Positions 48,069-59,376 of a DNA stretch of 64,000 nt are shown piece by piece. The stretch lies in contig JALIGW010000016.1 in NCBI GenBank assembly GCA_023053685.1, forward strand, positions 3,028,501-3,092,500, written 5' to 3'. This DNA comes from Diadophis punctatus similis. Its lineage: Eukaryota > Chordata > Lepidosauria > Squamata > Dipsadidae. The first letter of the stretch is position 1, and each line of letters opens with the position of its first letter. Below the pieces are notes generated by a model. The model was not told where the DNA came from. It saw only the letters and a program-made list of their open reading frames with translations, and made no database searches. The position numbers and the translations under genes were made by a program.

Positions 48069-48071
48069 ATA
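47430..48071 (+). mobile_element. CR1/Jockey-group LINE, C-terminal 151 codons and tail
   Basis: 47442-47894 is open from ILEYSSPVWNPDCISDINT through RVQKYFTRRVLHSSARN and KYDFSNRVISAWNALPDSVV to LTPFLRGL and a TAA, i.e. the reverse transcriptase thumb and C-terminal end. A 3' UTR and an (AAAT)n tail follow. Longest member of the family that also occurs at 15690, 27118 and 33890. Confidence 0.82.
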
Positions 48072-48839
48072 TGAGAACTCTCTCTCTCAGCCCTGAGCTT
48101 CTCCACATGGTTAGGTCACCAGTTTTTCTAATGAGCAGGGATGGTTTAGAAACTCCCCTTGCAACAATAGTCACATTTTTACAATGTCAGAGAGGAAATA
48201 AGTGGATCATAAAGTACAGATGGGTATAAGAGGCAAGGCTCTGGCTGGATACCAATTTAGGGCTAAATTGGGGCCCACCATTCAGAAAATTCTCTGCGAC
48301 ATCCAAAGACCAACTATGATGCCAAGGTGTTCTTATCTGCACATGAGCTATAGAATCTGCATTAAGATAATAAAGCAGTTAGGCTCAGTCAGTTACAAAA
48401 GGAAGCCATGCATATAGAGAACCCACAAGAATAGTAGGCGGATGACTTCAGTTGTCTTTAATTTAAGCAGTGTGACTATTATCTCATTGTGTAAGTTTTG
48501 CTTCATTTTCAGACAAGCTGTTTCTAGAACAGGCCAAGAAATAGCTCTGCTTTGCAGAGTTGAGCCAAAAAGTTTTGTTGCAGAGAGGAATGGGAGATGG
48601 CCAAATTGGCATGTGGTTCCTACTTCAACTCTGGAGAAGAAACAGAAGAAAAGAAGGGGTGGACCTGCTAGTAGGAGATGATAGAATAACACAAGAGGAC
48701 AAGATGAGGGCAGGCAACTCGACACACTCTCACTGCTTTGCTTTTCCCCAAAGGGGACCTTTGTTCCAGTGTTTCTAAGCAGAACAGTTGCCACAAGGCA
48801 CATAAGTAGAGATATTTAAGGAGTAGTTGATTGCCAGAC
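48072..48839. other. Intergenic DNA, nothing recognised
   Basis: Several overlapping short frames on both strands, none convincing. Confidence 0.35.
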
Positions 48840-49090
48840 TTATAACAAATACAAATCTCCAGAATCAGATGGATTACATTTATGAGCTTTGAACGAGATT
48901 GTGAAGAACATCTCAAATCCCTTTCTAAGATCCTTGAGATATAGTAGAGGACCAGGGGATTGGGAAAGGGAAAAATGTTTTGTGTCCTCAAAAAAATAAA
49001 GAAGATCCAAACATCTACAGAGATCAGTCAGCTTGATGTCAATACTGGCAAAGCAAAGCTATGAATTTTTGAGCATTTAGAAAAATTACA
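48840..49090 (+). pseudogene. CR1 LINE reverse transcriptase remnant
   Basis: Conceptual fragments LRSLRYSRGPGDWE and then a stretch matching CR1 order (K-rich, YRDQSA, LMSILAK) across several frameshifts. Old copy. Confidence 0.5.
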
Positions 49091-49284
49091 CGGTTTGACG
49101 GAAATCAGGAGCTTTTAAAAATAACACCTTTTACCTGACAGAGATATTATTGAGTTTGAAAGCATGGAAGACAACAAAATTGAGATTGCTAAAATGGGAA
49201 CATAAAAGACAAATCAAAAAAAGGGTCTCAGCAAGAATGATGCCTCTTTATGGGGGGAAAAGAGGATCTGCACATGGAACAGCC

Positions 49285-49611
49285 CAGGGGTGGGTTCTAA
49301 CTTACCTCGCTGCCGGTTCGCTTCCTCCCGTGCCTCATGGTTCCAAATGTGCGTGCATGCGCAGTGCCGAAAAATAAAAAAAGTCAAAAACAAGATGGCG
49401 ATGCATGCGCAGTGCCAGAAACTCTGCTCCTGCGCATGCTCAGAAGAAGAAAATTTTCAAAAAAAAAATTTCAAAAAAAAAATTCAAAAAAAGATGGCGG
49501 CACCCACAGACTAGCACCAACCAAACCGGTTCTGTGACATCATTGTGACGTCACCAGCGGGTTGTTACTGGTTCAGGCGTACCAGTCTGAACCAGGAGGA
49601 ACCTACCTCTG
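49285..49611. mobile_element. hAT-type MITE, family B
   Basis: CAGGGGTGGGTTCTAAC at the left, GGAACCTACCTCTG at the right; flanks GAACAGCC and GAACATCC match at 7 of 8. Confidence 0.88.
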
Positions 49612-50043
49612 GAACATCCGTGACCAAAAATGCTGGACGATGCCTGTTTATGGGATTTAAAAATAGGCTAGTAAAAGTTTTGAAGGGGCTCTTTTTAAAT
49701 TCAGAGTTTTCTTTCTGTCTGGTGTTCTGTGAGAGTTTTCTATATAAGACTAGTTGGGAATGGTGATTTGGCAATGAGGAAGTTCATATGACTAGGATAT
49801 AGGAATGCTTAATAGGCCTTGCTTTTCTAGTTTTTGACTCTGACTTAGACAAGTTTAAGATAACATTAAATATAATGGAGTACAAAAGAGTACCACAAAA
49901 GAGTAAAAGTCTGTGTAACCTGTTTAGCACACAAATCTTAGTTGATCTTTGGAACAAATCTTACTAAAAGATTCTTTGCTTCCTGCCTTCTTTTGTCTGA
50001 ATGTTGTAGCCTAAAAATTGTTCTAATAATCTAATTCTCTTAC

Positions 50044-50335
50044 ACCCGTGATGGCGAGCCTATGGCACGCGTGCCACAAGTGACACGTAGAGCCATATCG
50101 GTAGGCACATGACCTCAGGTCCGGCGCGCATGTGCGCGCAGGCCAGCTGATTTTCAGGCCTTCTGGGCCCACTAGGAATCGGGAAACAGCCTGTTTTCAG
50201 CCTCTGGAGGGGGTGGGGAAGGCCCATTTTTTGCTCTCCCCAAGCTCCAGAGCCTTTCTAGGAGCCTGGGGAGGGTGAAAACGGCCTTCCCCATCTCCCC
50301 AGAGGTCCTCCGGAGGCTGGAAATGTTCCATTTTC
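50044..50335. mobile_element. hAT-type element, family C, right end lost
   Basis: CCGTGATGGCGAGCCTATGG at the left and the family GC-rich interior (GGCCAGCTGATTTTCAGGCC) are present, but no inverted right end follows. Confidence 0.7.
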
Positions 50336-51087
50336 CAACTTTCTGGCCTCTTATGCAGACAATCTGCAGTCTGTCTTCCCAGTTCTTAGTAGCTCTCCAT
50401 ACCTGATATTTAGCAGTATACCTTCCAAAATAATACTTTTAGCTGATGCCATAATGAACAACTTTCTTATAATGTAGCTAGCATGAAATTCAGTGTTCAA
50501 CGTATCAGGGCCAGCCCTACCATTAGATAAAATGAGGTGACTCTAAGGGATGCATGGAATAAGAAACCAAGACAGCTGCCAAGATGTTACTATGCTTGAC
50601 TCTGGTAGTGAGCAGATATGAGTTGTTCCTGAGAAAAGTGAGTTGAGAAAGGTCAGGGATGTCATAATAGAGAAGAATGTGAATGGGTGTTCTAAATAAA
50701 AGCGATAAGGAGAAACACAAGGGATGGGTTAAGAAAGGCTTGATGACTGTGCTACAGCGTATGCAATCGGGGTTACTTAGATTGTTAAAACTATGAAGTC
50801 AGCATCAGTAATGTGCTAACTTTTTAATGGTTACTTTTTTTCACCGTACTACATCTATACATCTTTTGTCCTCTCTTTTGGAATGCTATCTTCTTTGTGC
50901 TAGGAAAATACATTTTACTTTCCCACTTTTGGTCTGGTTCCTTGACTTTTCAGACCAAACAGACCCAACTGGCAGATCCAGGGTAGAGGTAAGGAATCTG
51001 GAAATCTCTTTCAGTCTGGATCTGTCCTTAATCTCAGCAGCAGATGCAAATCCCTTAATTGGATGGATATGGGGAATGCCACAATTG
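50336..51087. other. Intergenic DNA, nothing recognised
   Basis: No feature supported. Confidence 0.35.
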
Positions 51088-51095
51088 GTTGTAAA

Positions 51096-51614
51096 CAGGG
51101 GCGGTTTCCTAACTTTTTTACTACCACTCTGTGGGTGTGGCTTATTTTGTGGGTGTGGCTTGCCAGCCATGTGACCGGGTGGGCGTGGCTTCTCGGATTG
51201 CTGAAGGGAGGGGAACTGAAATAGGTCCTGCCGCCCATTCCCCCTCCCCTCAGCAGCTCAAGAAGCCTCGAATGTGCAAAAATGCCTAGGATCATCACCA
51301 TGTGTTCATGGCTTCTCGGACTGCTGAAGGGAGGGGAATGGAGATAGCTCCTGCCGCCCATTCTTTCAGCGTCTCACATGCTCTCTCAGCCATCCTCCCC
51401 TGCTTGGACTCACTGTGGGGTAGGAAGGCAGCGCATGCGCAGTGCCGGAAGCTCGGCTTCTGGGCATGTGCAGAAGAAAATTTAAATTTAAATTTAAATT
51501 TAAAAAAATGGCGGCGCCCAGGTACCAGCAACCGACCGCACCGGTACTGTGACGTCACCAGCGGGCCGCTACCGGTGCTATAGAGTGGACCGCACCTGTA
51601 GGAACCCACCACTG
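51096..51614. mobile_element. hAT-type element, family B, with internal duplication
   Basis: CAGGGGCGGTTTCC at the left, GGAACCCACCACTG at the right; exact target duplication GTTGTAAA at 51088-51095 and 51615-51622. The block TGCTGAAGGGAGGGGAA occurs twice about 115 bp apart; (TTTAAA)n precedes AATGGCGGCG. Confidence 0.93.
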
Positions 51615-51640
51615 GTTGTAAAGGTGTCCAATTGCCAGGT

Positions 51641-51821
51641 CAGTAGTGGGTTTCTCTTACCTTTGCTACCGGTTTGGGAATGGGAGCACCCGGGCGCAGG
51701 TGTGCACTTCTGCGCATGCGCAGAGCATTTTTGATGACGTCTGGGCAGGTGGGCGGAGCCTCCCACCACTGCTGCTACCAGTTCTCCCAAACTGGTGCAA
51801 ACCAGTAGCAACCCACCACTG
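51641..51821. mobile_element. hAT-type MITE, family B
   Basis: CAGTAGTGGGTTTC at the left, GCAACCCACCACTG at the right; flanks TGCCAGGT and TGTCTGGT match at 6 of 8. Only 26 bp from the previous copy. Confidence 0.8.
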
Positions 51822-51830
51822 TGTCTGGTG

Positions 51831-52151
51831 TCCGATATACGATCACGTGACTACAGATGAGGCAGCACAACCTTTTACAATGGGCAGGAGATGTTAAATG
51901 AATATAGCTTCCCGTTGACTTTGCTTGTCAGAAGGCCACAAAAGGTGATCACATGACTCTGGGACACTGCAACCATCATAAGCACATCACCATAAATACA
52001 TACTAGTTGCTAAGTGTCCGAATTTTGGTCACGTGACCATGGGGATGCTGAAACAATGGTAAGCGTGAAAAATAGGCATGTCATTTTTTTCACTGCCATT
52101 TGTGACTTCAAATGGTCACAAATGGTTGTAATCTGAAGACTATCTGTATCA
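51831..52151 (-). mobile_element. MITE family H copy, reverse orientation
   Basis: Ends TGTAATCTGAAGACTATCTG; carries GGTCACGTGACCATGGGGAT and TTTTTTTCACTGCCATTTG, the reverse of the 9910 copy. Confidence 0.55.
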
Positions 52152-52517
52152 GTAGTAGTTTATTTTAATTTATTTATTAAATTGGTTTGCCATTCATCTC
52201 ACCACAAGGTGACTCTGGGCGTCTTACAACATTAAATACAGCATTTGTATTTGGTTTGCATTTATACCTAAACGCTAGGCCTATCTTTCTCACCACAACA
52301 GCAGTTGTTTGAGGTAAGTTGCTGACATACAGAAGGACTGTCCTAAAGTCACCCACTGAACTTCCTGGTGCAACACTTTGGTCACTAAACCACCACAAGG
52401 TTCAGAATCGATCTGTTGATGCTTCCTGGTTTCAGATGGAAGCTTAAGGTACATTTTGTTCCTTTAGGCTTAGTAATTGCACAATATAAGCCTAGAACTA
52501 ATAGAACCTGGCATTCA

Positions 52518-52775
52518 CTTATTTATTTATTTATTTATTTGTGAGATTTATATACCGCCTCACAATGCAAGCACTCTCTAAGCAGTTTACACCAGTAAGC
52601 AATGTATATTTATATTGCCCCCAACAATCTGGGTCCTCATTTTACCTACCTCGGAAGGATGGAAGGATGAGTCAACCTTGAGCCGGTGAGATTTGAACCG
52701 CTGACCTGCGGATCACAGTCAGCTAAAGTGGCTTGCAGTACCCAACTCTAACTGCTGCACCACCTCGGCTCCTCC
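52518..52775 (-). mobile_element. tRNA-derived SINE (Sauria type), AAATA-tailed
   Basis: (TATT)n then ATATACCGCCTCACAATGCA, CAACAATCTGGGTCCTCATT and, at the head, GCACCACCTCGGCTCC. Same subfamily as 6829-7082. Confidence 0.88.
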
Positions 52776-53807
52776 TTGAAATCTTTCTGCATTTTGTAGC
52801 TGCATAGTATTCTGTGTGAAAAGTTCCCCCCTCTTGTACTGTTTACTGTGACTTGCTTCTTGTTACCTTGTGTATCTTTTGAAAATAAATCAACCAGCCT
52901 GGATGTTTCACATTTTAAATGGAGAAAAATTTTGTTAGTACTACCATCTACTGGTTAAAGCTATTGTTGGCAATTAAATGAAAAAAGTGGAAGAAGGAAA
53001 GTTATTTTAGAGGTTTTATGAAAATGTACTTTGCTACAGGAGTGGGTTCTAAATCCCGTCCATAAGGGTTTTCTAGTCGGCAATAAACATGTTGTCTTTT
53101 CTCTGATCAAAGTCAGATTTGCCATTTCACATCAATGATACACTCAATTGGAATGTGGAACTAAATTGCAAAGGGAGTTTTATCAGATGCAAACTGATAA
53201 AATCAAACATTATTCTAACTTTAAAAGTCAGACTTTTTTTGGCAGATGAACAACAAATCCAGAAGGCCTAGTTTATAAAATAATCCATATAATGTGATTG
53301 GGATGAGTTTTGTTATGCCTCTCTTGCATACTCAATTTTTTTTGTCTTATTTAGTACCCACAATGAATCGAACTATAGGTGAGTGGGATGTATAGATTTA
53401 ATAGAAGGGGAGGACAGACAAATATTTTTGTAATTGATGACCATGTAAAAGAGTGCTGATCACTGAATATTGATTCTGTGTTAATATAGTAAACAAGTTC
53501 CTTTCTGAAGTTGGAAACAATCAGACTATGTAAAAAAAAACTACTACTAGATTTGCTTCTGCTTATTTTCCCACTAGTGGCAAAATGTGACTTTTGCTAT
53601 TGAAATATTTGGGGTTTTTCTTCTGTGAACTAGAGCTAGGTGAGACTCATTTGGTAAATTAAAAAATCTGAATTTGGCATAATTGCAGATGAACGTTCAG
53701 ATTAAATTCCTGTCTGGAAATTACTATGTCAAAGATGTCCCCTAGATGGCACTTTCTAACTCTGGTAAAATATTTTGCGGTCTGAGTTATTAACAGTCTT
53801 TCAAAAG
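52776..53807. other. Intergenic DNA, nothing recognised
   Basis: No feature supported. Confidence 0.35.
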
Positions 53808-53811
53808 GCAG

Positions 53812-54386
53812 TGTTATAAGGAAATATCCTTTTAGGTTCAGTTCCAAGTGGGGAAAAAGACACTGGATTCATGAAGGTTGCTTGGAAGGAAGGTTTAATG
53901 GTGGACAGAAGCACATGGCTTGAGCCCCTGTACAGAAAAGGTAGCTTACATGGTTCCAGGTGTGGTGAAGAGAAAAAAGAGGAAGAGATATGCTGAGTTC
54001 CTGGTTTTTATAGTGTAAGTTGGGTCCCACCTCTTAGATTTCCTTTTCCTGTATAGAAATGTATCCCATTGGCTCTCAGACCCCCCAGGGGCATGCTGGG
54101 GTGGCTCTTGGCTTTTGTCTAATCCAGCTTTGGCTGAATGAAAGGGCCTTGGGCAAATCCTATTGTGGTTTTATCATGCAAAAGACTTCCAGTCCAGGTG
54201 AGAGGAATGTGTGAGCTGGGCCCAGTCCTTAATAGCCCATTTGCAAGGCGTGGGAGTTTTCCAAGAGGAGTCTTTTGTCTGTTTAAAAAGCATGTTTCCA
54301 GATGTTTCCACAGAATATTTTCTACCTTTTAATATCTCCTAGGATATCTCATTTCCTAGGAGAGGGGTGGGTGCTAACTTCCTACA
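53812..54386 (-). repeat. 3' LTR of the LTR element
   Basis: Same length as the other LTR; by eye the only difference is GACACTGG here against GACATTGG there (plus strand). The identical short open frames in both LTRs are not genes. Confidence 0.88.
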
Positions 54387-54403
54387 ATCCCTCATTTTTT
54401 TTT
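54387..54403 (-). other. Polypurine tract beside the 3' LTR
   Basis: AAAAAAAAATGAGGGAT on the minus strand ends exactly at the LTR boundary. Confidence 0.65.
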
Positions 54404-54846
54404 CAAAACATGTGAGTGCAACACATGTTTTGACACAAGCTTCAAATTGATCAGGTCAGGGAGATTTTATGGGTGCTTTCAATTTTCTCTGATGCAGAGG
54501 GGAAGACATTGAAAGAGGCAGTTGAAAGAGGCAGCAGCAGGATTCCTTCAGTGGCTTCCAAAAGGAGAGCTTTCAACCATGATGGTCAATGGCCAGGGCA
54601 AAAGTTTACAGTATCCAATTTTCCATGCCAATTATGTTCAGATGTTTGATAACACTTTCGATGAGCTCCCAGACAGGTTTCAAGCAAGCACAGGCCCCAC
54701 AATATTCCCACAGCCATGGTTTACCTTGAAATCACAGGCTGCCCATTTCCAAGGGATGGTTCTTGAATCTGCCCTAGCTCTTACTTTAGTGCATCTAGGA
54801 TTTGTGAGTCCAAATTGAAGTTAGCCAGTGTGCAATCCAGGCTTTT

Positions 54847-54872
54847 CCTTTTTTTTTTTTTTTTTTTTTTAG
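54847..54872. repeat. Poly(T) tract
   Basis: About 25 T, i.e. poly(A) in the sense of the LTR element. Confidence 0.9.
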
Positions 54873-55324
54873 AATGAGCCCTGGGACTCTTACTCCTGAG
54901 ACCACCAGTGCAAAATACCCTGCTTTACTGGGCAGCAGTCAGGCCTTGGGTTTTCGAAGATCCTTTCTGCTAGCTCTTCAAGTGGGGAAATTGCCTGAGG
55001 GGACCTGTCCCCTCCCCCATGGAATTAACAGGGAGATATGACTGCCTGGGCCTTAATGCCACAAAGCAGGAGTCAAAACAACAACAACAAAAAAAAAACC
55101 AGCAAGCTAAAAGCAGCTTTGGGTGGAGGTAGGTGAAAAAGGGATAACCTCAGTCTAATTCTGAATGGCGTGTCTCTGTGTGTTTGTGTATGCAGCTACA
55201 AATTTCCCTCCCACTAGACAGAAATCTAAAGTGTACAGAACTCACTGTGGCAACCACTCCCAATACAATTCTTACATGAGTACATTAAACTGATTACAAT
55301 ATAGATGAGACAAGAAAGAGAAAT

Positions 55325-55570
55325 GTTACAATGAATTTCAGTGAATGAAGCAAGGAAAGAAAGAAAACAAAGGAAAAACTTTACAATGAATTTCTGTGAC
55401 TGAAGCAAAGAAAGAAAGAAAAACTTTACAATGAAGTTCTGTGACTGAAGCAAAGAAAGAAAGAAAAACTTTACAATGAAGTTCTGTGACTGAAGCAAAG
55501 AAAGAAAGAAAAACTTTACAATGAAGTTCTGTGACTGAAGCAAAGAAAGAAAACTTTACAATGAAGTTCC
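55325..55570. repeat. 45-bp tandem repeat, about five copies
   Basis: Unit ACTTTACAATGAAGTTCTG plus TGACTGAAGCAAAGAAAG; starts at 55378, 55423, 55468, 55513 and a 40-bp unit to 55553. Next to it on the minus strand is AAAGACTAGGGGGGAGGGGG, which looks like a second polypurine tract. Confidence 0.92.
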
Positions 55571-57109
55571 CCCCTCCCCCCTAGTCTTTTCAGCTGTCTT
55601 CTGAGGATTGAAAATAGATGTTTGGTCTTTATTTGTCCATCTCAGGGTCCTTTCATTCATGTCTGCTGGGTGGCCTTAGGTTTTGGTGGTAAGGCTGGTC
55701 AGTCAGGCTTGGAAAGATCTGCTCCACTCTGGTTGCTGTGATGACTAGAGGACTAGATTCAAACCCACTTCTGGCTCAAATGGATGGAATGTCTTTACTG
55801 GAGGCAGTTTCTGAGCCCATTTGGTCTGCTTCCATAGGCTTCAGGATCATGTGTGCAGGGCTGAAAGACATAAGAACAGGGTCCCTTCCCCCTTTTGCTG
55901 GTAATTCTACCACGAGAGGCATTGTAAAAGGATTAGAGATTTGGGGGGGGGGTAGATAGCTTGCAGGCAGGGTTTGAGGAAAACAATCAACACATCAGTA
56001 TCGCAGTTAAATCAATTATAACAAAATGGAGACATCACCAGGGGAAAAAATGAACAGACATTTCCATCTTAGAAGAGAATTGGCATCCATTAAACATCAC
56101 AGAAGGGCAATATTAAAACTGTTTGCATGTACATACAGTAAATGTGAGAATGGAATTTTCCTGTAAATTAACTTAAAACATTGTCCCTTAAATTTTGGCT
56201 TTTCTTAAAAACACCGAGAGGAATAGGAAAATTGAACTCTGTTCCTTGTCCCAGATCAGGTTGGCCAGTCCTAACTGGGCAAAGACATTTTCCTTTCTTT
56301 TCAGTGCTTTTAATTTTTTCTAACAATTTGAAATTCATATCTCTAGGAAACAGAGATATTTTACAGTTGCAATTACTCGAGTGCGCACAAGACAAGACAA
56401 AGACGTACACAGACACAAAAACAGGGACAAAGAGGATGACAGGACACACACACAAGTCCTTCCTGCCATAAATCTCAATTAAATTAGGGAAGGCACAAAT
56501 CTTAACAAACAAACCACGTGGTTACATATAAGAGAGAGAGAAGAAAAGAGAGAGAGAAGAAACAACAAACACCTCAACATTTTTCCTTTTCTGTTTTCTT
56601 AAGTACCTTTATTTAGCCAAATTGGCTGTTTTGTTTTGTTTTGTTTCTCTGTGTCATCCCTCAGCAAAGCCCATTTTCTACACAAGTTTCCTGCTTTTAC
56701 TTTTGCACATTCCTGTCATGCAGACATATTCCTGGCGTCCCAGGTTCCAAGCCCTCACAAGGGTCTCCGCCACCCTCGAACTAGAGCTTCCCATGATCCT
56801 TTAAATGTAAGGTTCACTTTGGCTTAGCTAGTGACGCGCTCAACAGTTTCAGAGACTAAAAAAACTCTGGGAAGGACTTCCGATTCCCTCGTAGAAGTAA
56901 GGCCCCCTTCCTGTAGGGAATCTCTCTAGGTTTATCAGATCCAAAAAGGGGATCTGCGAGGACTAGCCGCCCCTGTACAGCTAGTATTAGGACCTCCACA
57001 CTCACGGGCTTCACATTTAGAACTGAAAAATTCTGGGGTTTGCTTTTGGGATGTGCACATAAAAATGACAACAACAAAAACAAAATTTGCTTTCCCACCC
57101 TTCAGTCAC

Positions 57110-57131
57110 ACACACACACACACACACACAG
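57110..57131. repeat. (CA)n microsatellite
   Basis: Short CA run inside the LTR element. Confidence 0.9.
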
Positions 57132-57439
57132 ACATTCTCCCTCCTTCCCTAACAGAAGGTCCTGTGCTCTGTAAACGCTAAACAGAACTTACACAAATCA
57201 AAACAGAGAAAGAGAAGACATTGACACATAGGCTGGTAGATGAGAAAGAAACTCTATACTACCAAATGAGGATAAACAAAAATAATTCAATATTATGAAA
57301 AGCTGTATGAGCAAGGAGTTTCAGAAAATAAAATTAAAGAATATTTGAAAAAAAAATGGAATTGCCTAAAGTACCAGAAAAGGACAAAAACTATTAAATG
57401 AATGAATAGCAATGATGGAATTATCAGAAGCAGATCAAG

Positions 57440-57760
57440 AGACAAAAGAACAACCAAACACCAGGACCAGGTGGGCCAGTGGCAGAATTTTACAAAGATT
57501 TTACATAATGAGGTATTGATTGATGTAAAAGGTACCACATTCCTGAATGGGAGCAAATATTACTTTGATTCCAAAATAAGATTCAGATTTAATGCAGATA
57601 AAACTATAGGCCCATCTCTTCACTGAATGCTGACTATAAAATATATACTTCAATAATGGCAGCAAACTAAAAGGTTCCTAAATGAATTTATACATTCAGC
57701 TCTCTTAAGCTTTTCCTAAGAGACAGATTAAAAAAAAATGAGAATGATTTTAAATACATT
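57440..57760 (+). pseudogene. L1 ORF2 reverse transcriptase remnant
   Basis: Conceptual pieces across frameshifts: PGPGGPVAEFYKDF-like, then NYRPISLLNADYKIYT-like and AAKLKGS-like with NEFIH. Antisense to the LTR element that contains it. Confidence 0.6.
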
Positions 57761-57889
57761 AAAAAAAAGGGCACAAGAAAAGGATGCTATTCATTTTGAT
57801 ACTGGAAGTGCTAAATATAAATATTATGGCAGACACAGAAATTAAAGGCATGGAAACTTTGAAAACTAATTTTGCACCAAGAGAGAAAT

Positions 57890-58880
57890 AAAATATGTTA
57901 ATAACCAACCTTACTGACAATTTTGTTGTCCAAAACTAGAGGAGATAATTAAGTCCATACTTGACTTAATACTTACAAACAAAGAAGAAGTTGTAGAAGG
58001 ATTTGAAACTGCATCATTAACATAACAAAAACGATTGAACACAATTGAACACACTAAAGTCTTAGATTTTAAAATAAAGCTGACCTTAATAAACTCAAGA
58101 GAAACTTGAGAAAGATTCCTTGGATGAAAGTCCTAAAGGAAAGAAGCAACTCAAGAAGCTGCTTGGTAAACTCTGAAAAAACTTGATTATAAAAGCCAAT
58201 TGCACAAAAGCAATCAGGAAAAAAAAAACCCAGAAATCCAAGAAACCAGCATGGCTGCACAAAGACCTCACTGACAAATTGAATGAATGAAGGACAGATA
58301 CAAAAAAATGGAAAGAGGGACACATAACTAATGCAGAATATCAGCAGATAGCAAGAATCTGTAAAGAAAAATCAGGAAACAAAAGCCTTTAATGAACAAA
58401 AACTTGCAACAAAAGTGAAAGATAATATAAAAGATTCTTCCAATACATAAGAAAAACAAGAAGAAAAATCAAGGAAACAGTTGGACCACTAAGGAGAGAA
58501 GGCAACACAGAGAAAGCCATGAGTTGCTTAACTCATTCTTTGCATGTCTTCTTGCAAAAAGAAATGCAACCCAACTAACCAGAAATATAACTGGAAAGGA
58601 AAAAATAAAACAGACTGTAAACTAAAGTTAAAATAAGCAAAAACAGTAAGAGAACACCAGGTCCCAGAGTCCTAAAGGAGCTGGTAAATGAAATCTCAGA
58701 ACCACTGCACATCTTAAAAAAAAATCTTGGGACACGGGGACTACCTGAGAAACTGGGAAAAAGCTAATGTGGTTCCCATCTTCAAAAAGAAAGAAAAAAA
58801 ACAACAACTAGACTGAGCCCTATCTAATGCAAAGAAAAGTAAAATCCTACCCCTAGGTAAGGAAAACCAAAAATATAGAT
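57890..58880 (+). pseudogene. CR1 LINE remnant
   Basis: Broken frames in CR1 order: endonuclease-to-RT linker with LTNKEEVVEGFETAS, then LRNWEKANVVPIFKKKE, then NAKKSKILPLGKENQKYR. The core reverse transcriptase between the last two is deleted. Many stops and frameshifts; an old copy. Confidence 0.65.
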
Positions 58881-58979
58881 AACTATTATAAATTGGTGCA
58901 ACAAATTAAAACAGATTTGGAGAAGTGGAAAAGAACCACCATAAAATGAGTATCCTGCAATGGCTAGCAGACAAAACAG

Positions 58980-59025
58980 GGCTGGGGGGGGGGAAGGGGG
59001 GAAAAGGGGGGGGAGGAAATATCAA
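58980..59025. repeat. G-rich low-complexity tract
   Basis: Runs of 6 to 10 G separated by A; quadruplex-capable on the plus strand. Confidence 0.8.
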
Positions 59026-59356
59026 AGGATTTAGGAAGATACATTAACTTGGTTAAACAAAAAGCATGATTATTTTTTCCCTAAAATGATTTGTACCCAG
59101 ACAACACACTATTCAATTGAAATTGGAATTTACATATGCCATAAAGTAAAATTAAAAGCAAAAATTACCCCCCACACACATACACACATGCAAACACACA
59201 TTTCCCAGTTTTCTATGGTTTAAAGTAAAATTTAGAGGTAGGTACTCACCTTCTTTCCAAGCAGCCCTTGAATCAAAACCCCTTTAAAACCTAATTTCCA
59301 ATGGCCCAGGTCAAATAAATTTATTTAGGCCAGGATCATTGAAGAGGCTAGCTTGG

Positions 59357-59374
59357 AATCCATCTGGCTCGCCA
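59357..59374 (-). other. Primer-binding site, tRNA-Arg-like
   Basis: TGGCGAGCCAGATGGATT on the minus strand, two bases inside the 5' LTR. The first 11 bases equal the complement of a vertebrate tRNA-Arg 3' end as I recall it (ending CTGGCTCGCCA); the rest differs. Confidence 0.65.
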
Positions 59375-59376
59375 AT

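Noticed and set aside
54138..54332. Identical 64-codon frames at 54138-54332 and 59703-59897
   Set aside because: They are the same part of the two LTRs, read on the strand opposite to the element.
54522..54818. 98-codon plus-strand frame in the LTR element interior
   Set aside because: Wrong strand for the element and no similarity I recognise.
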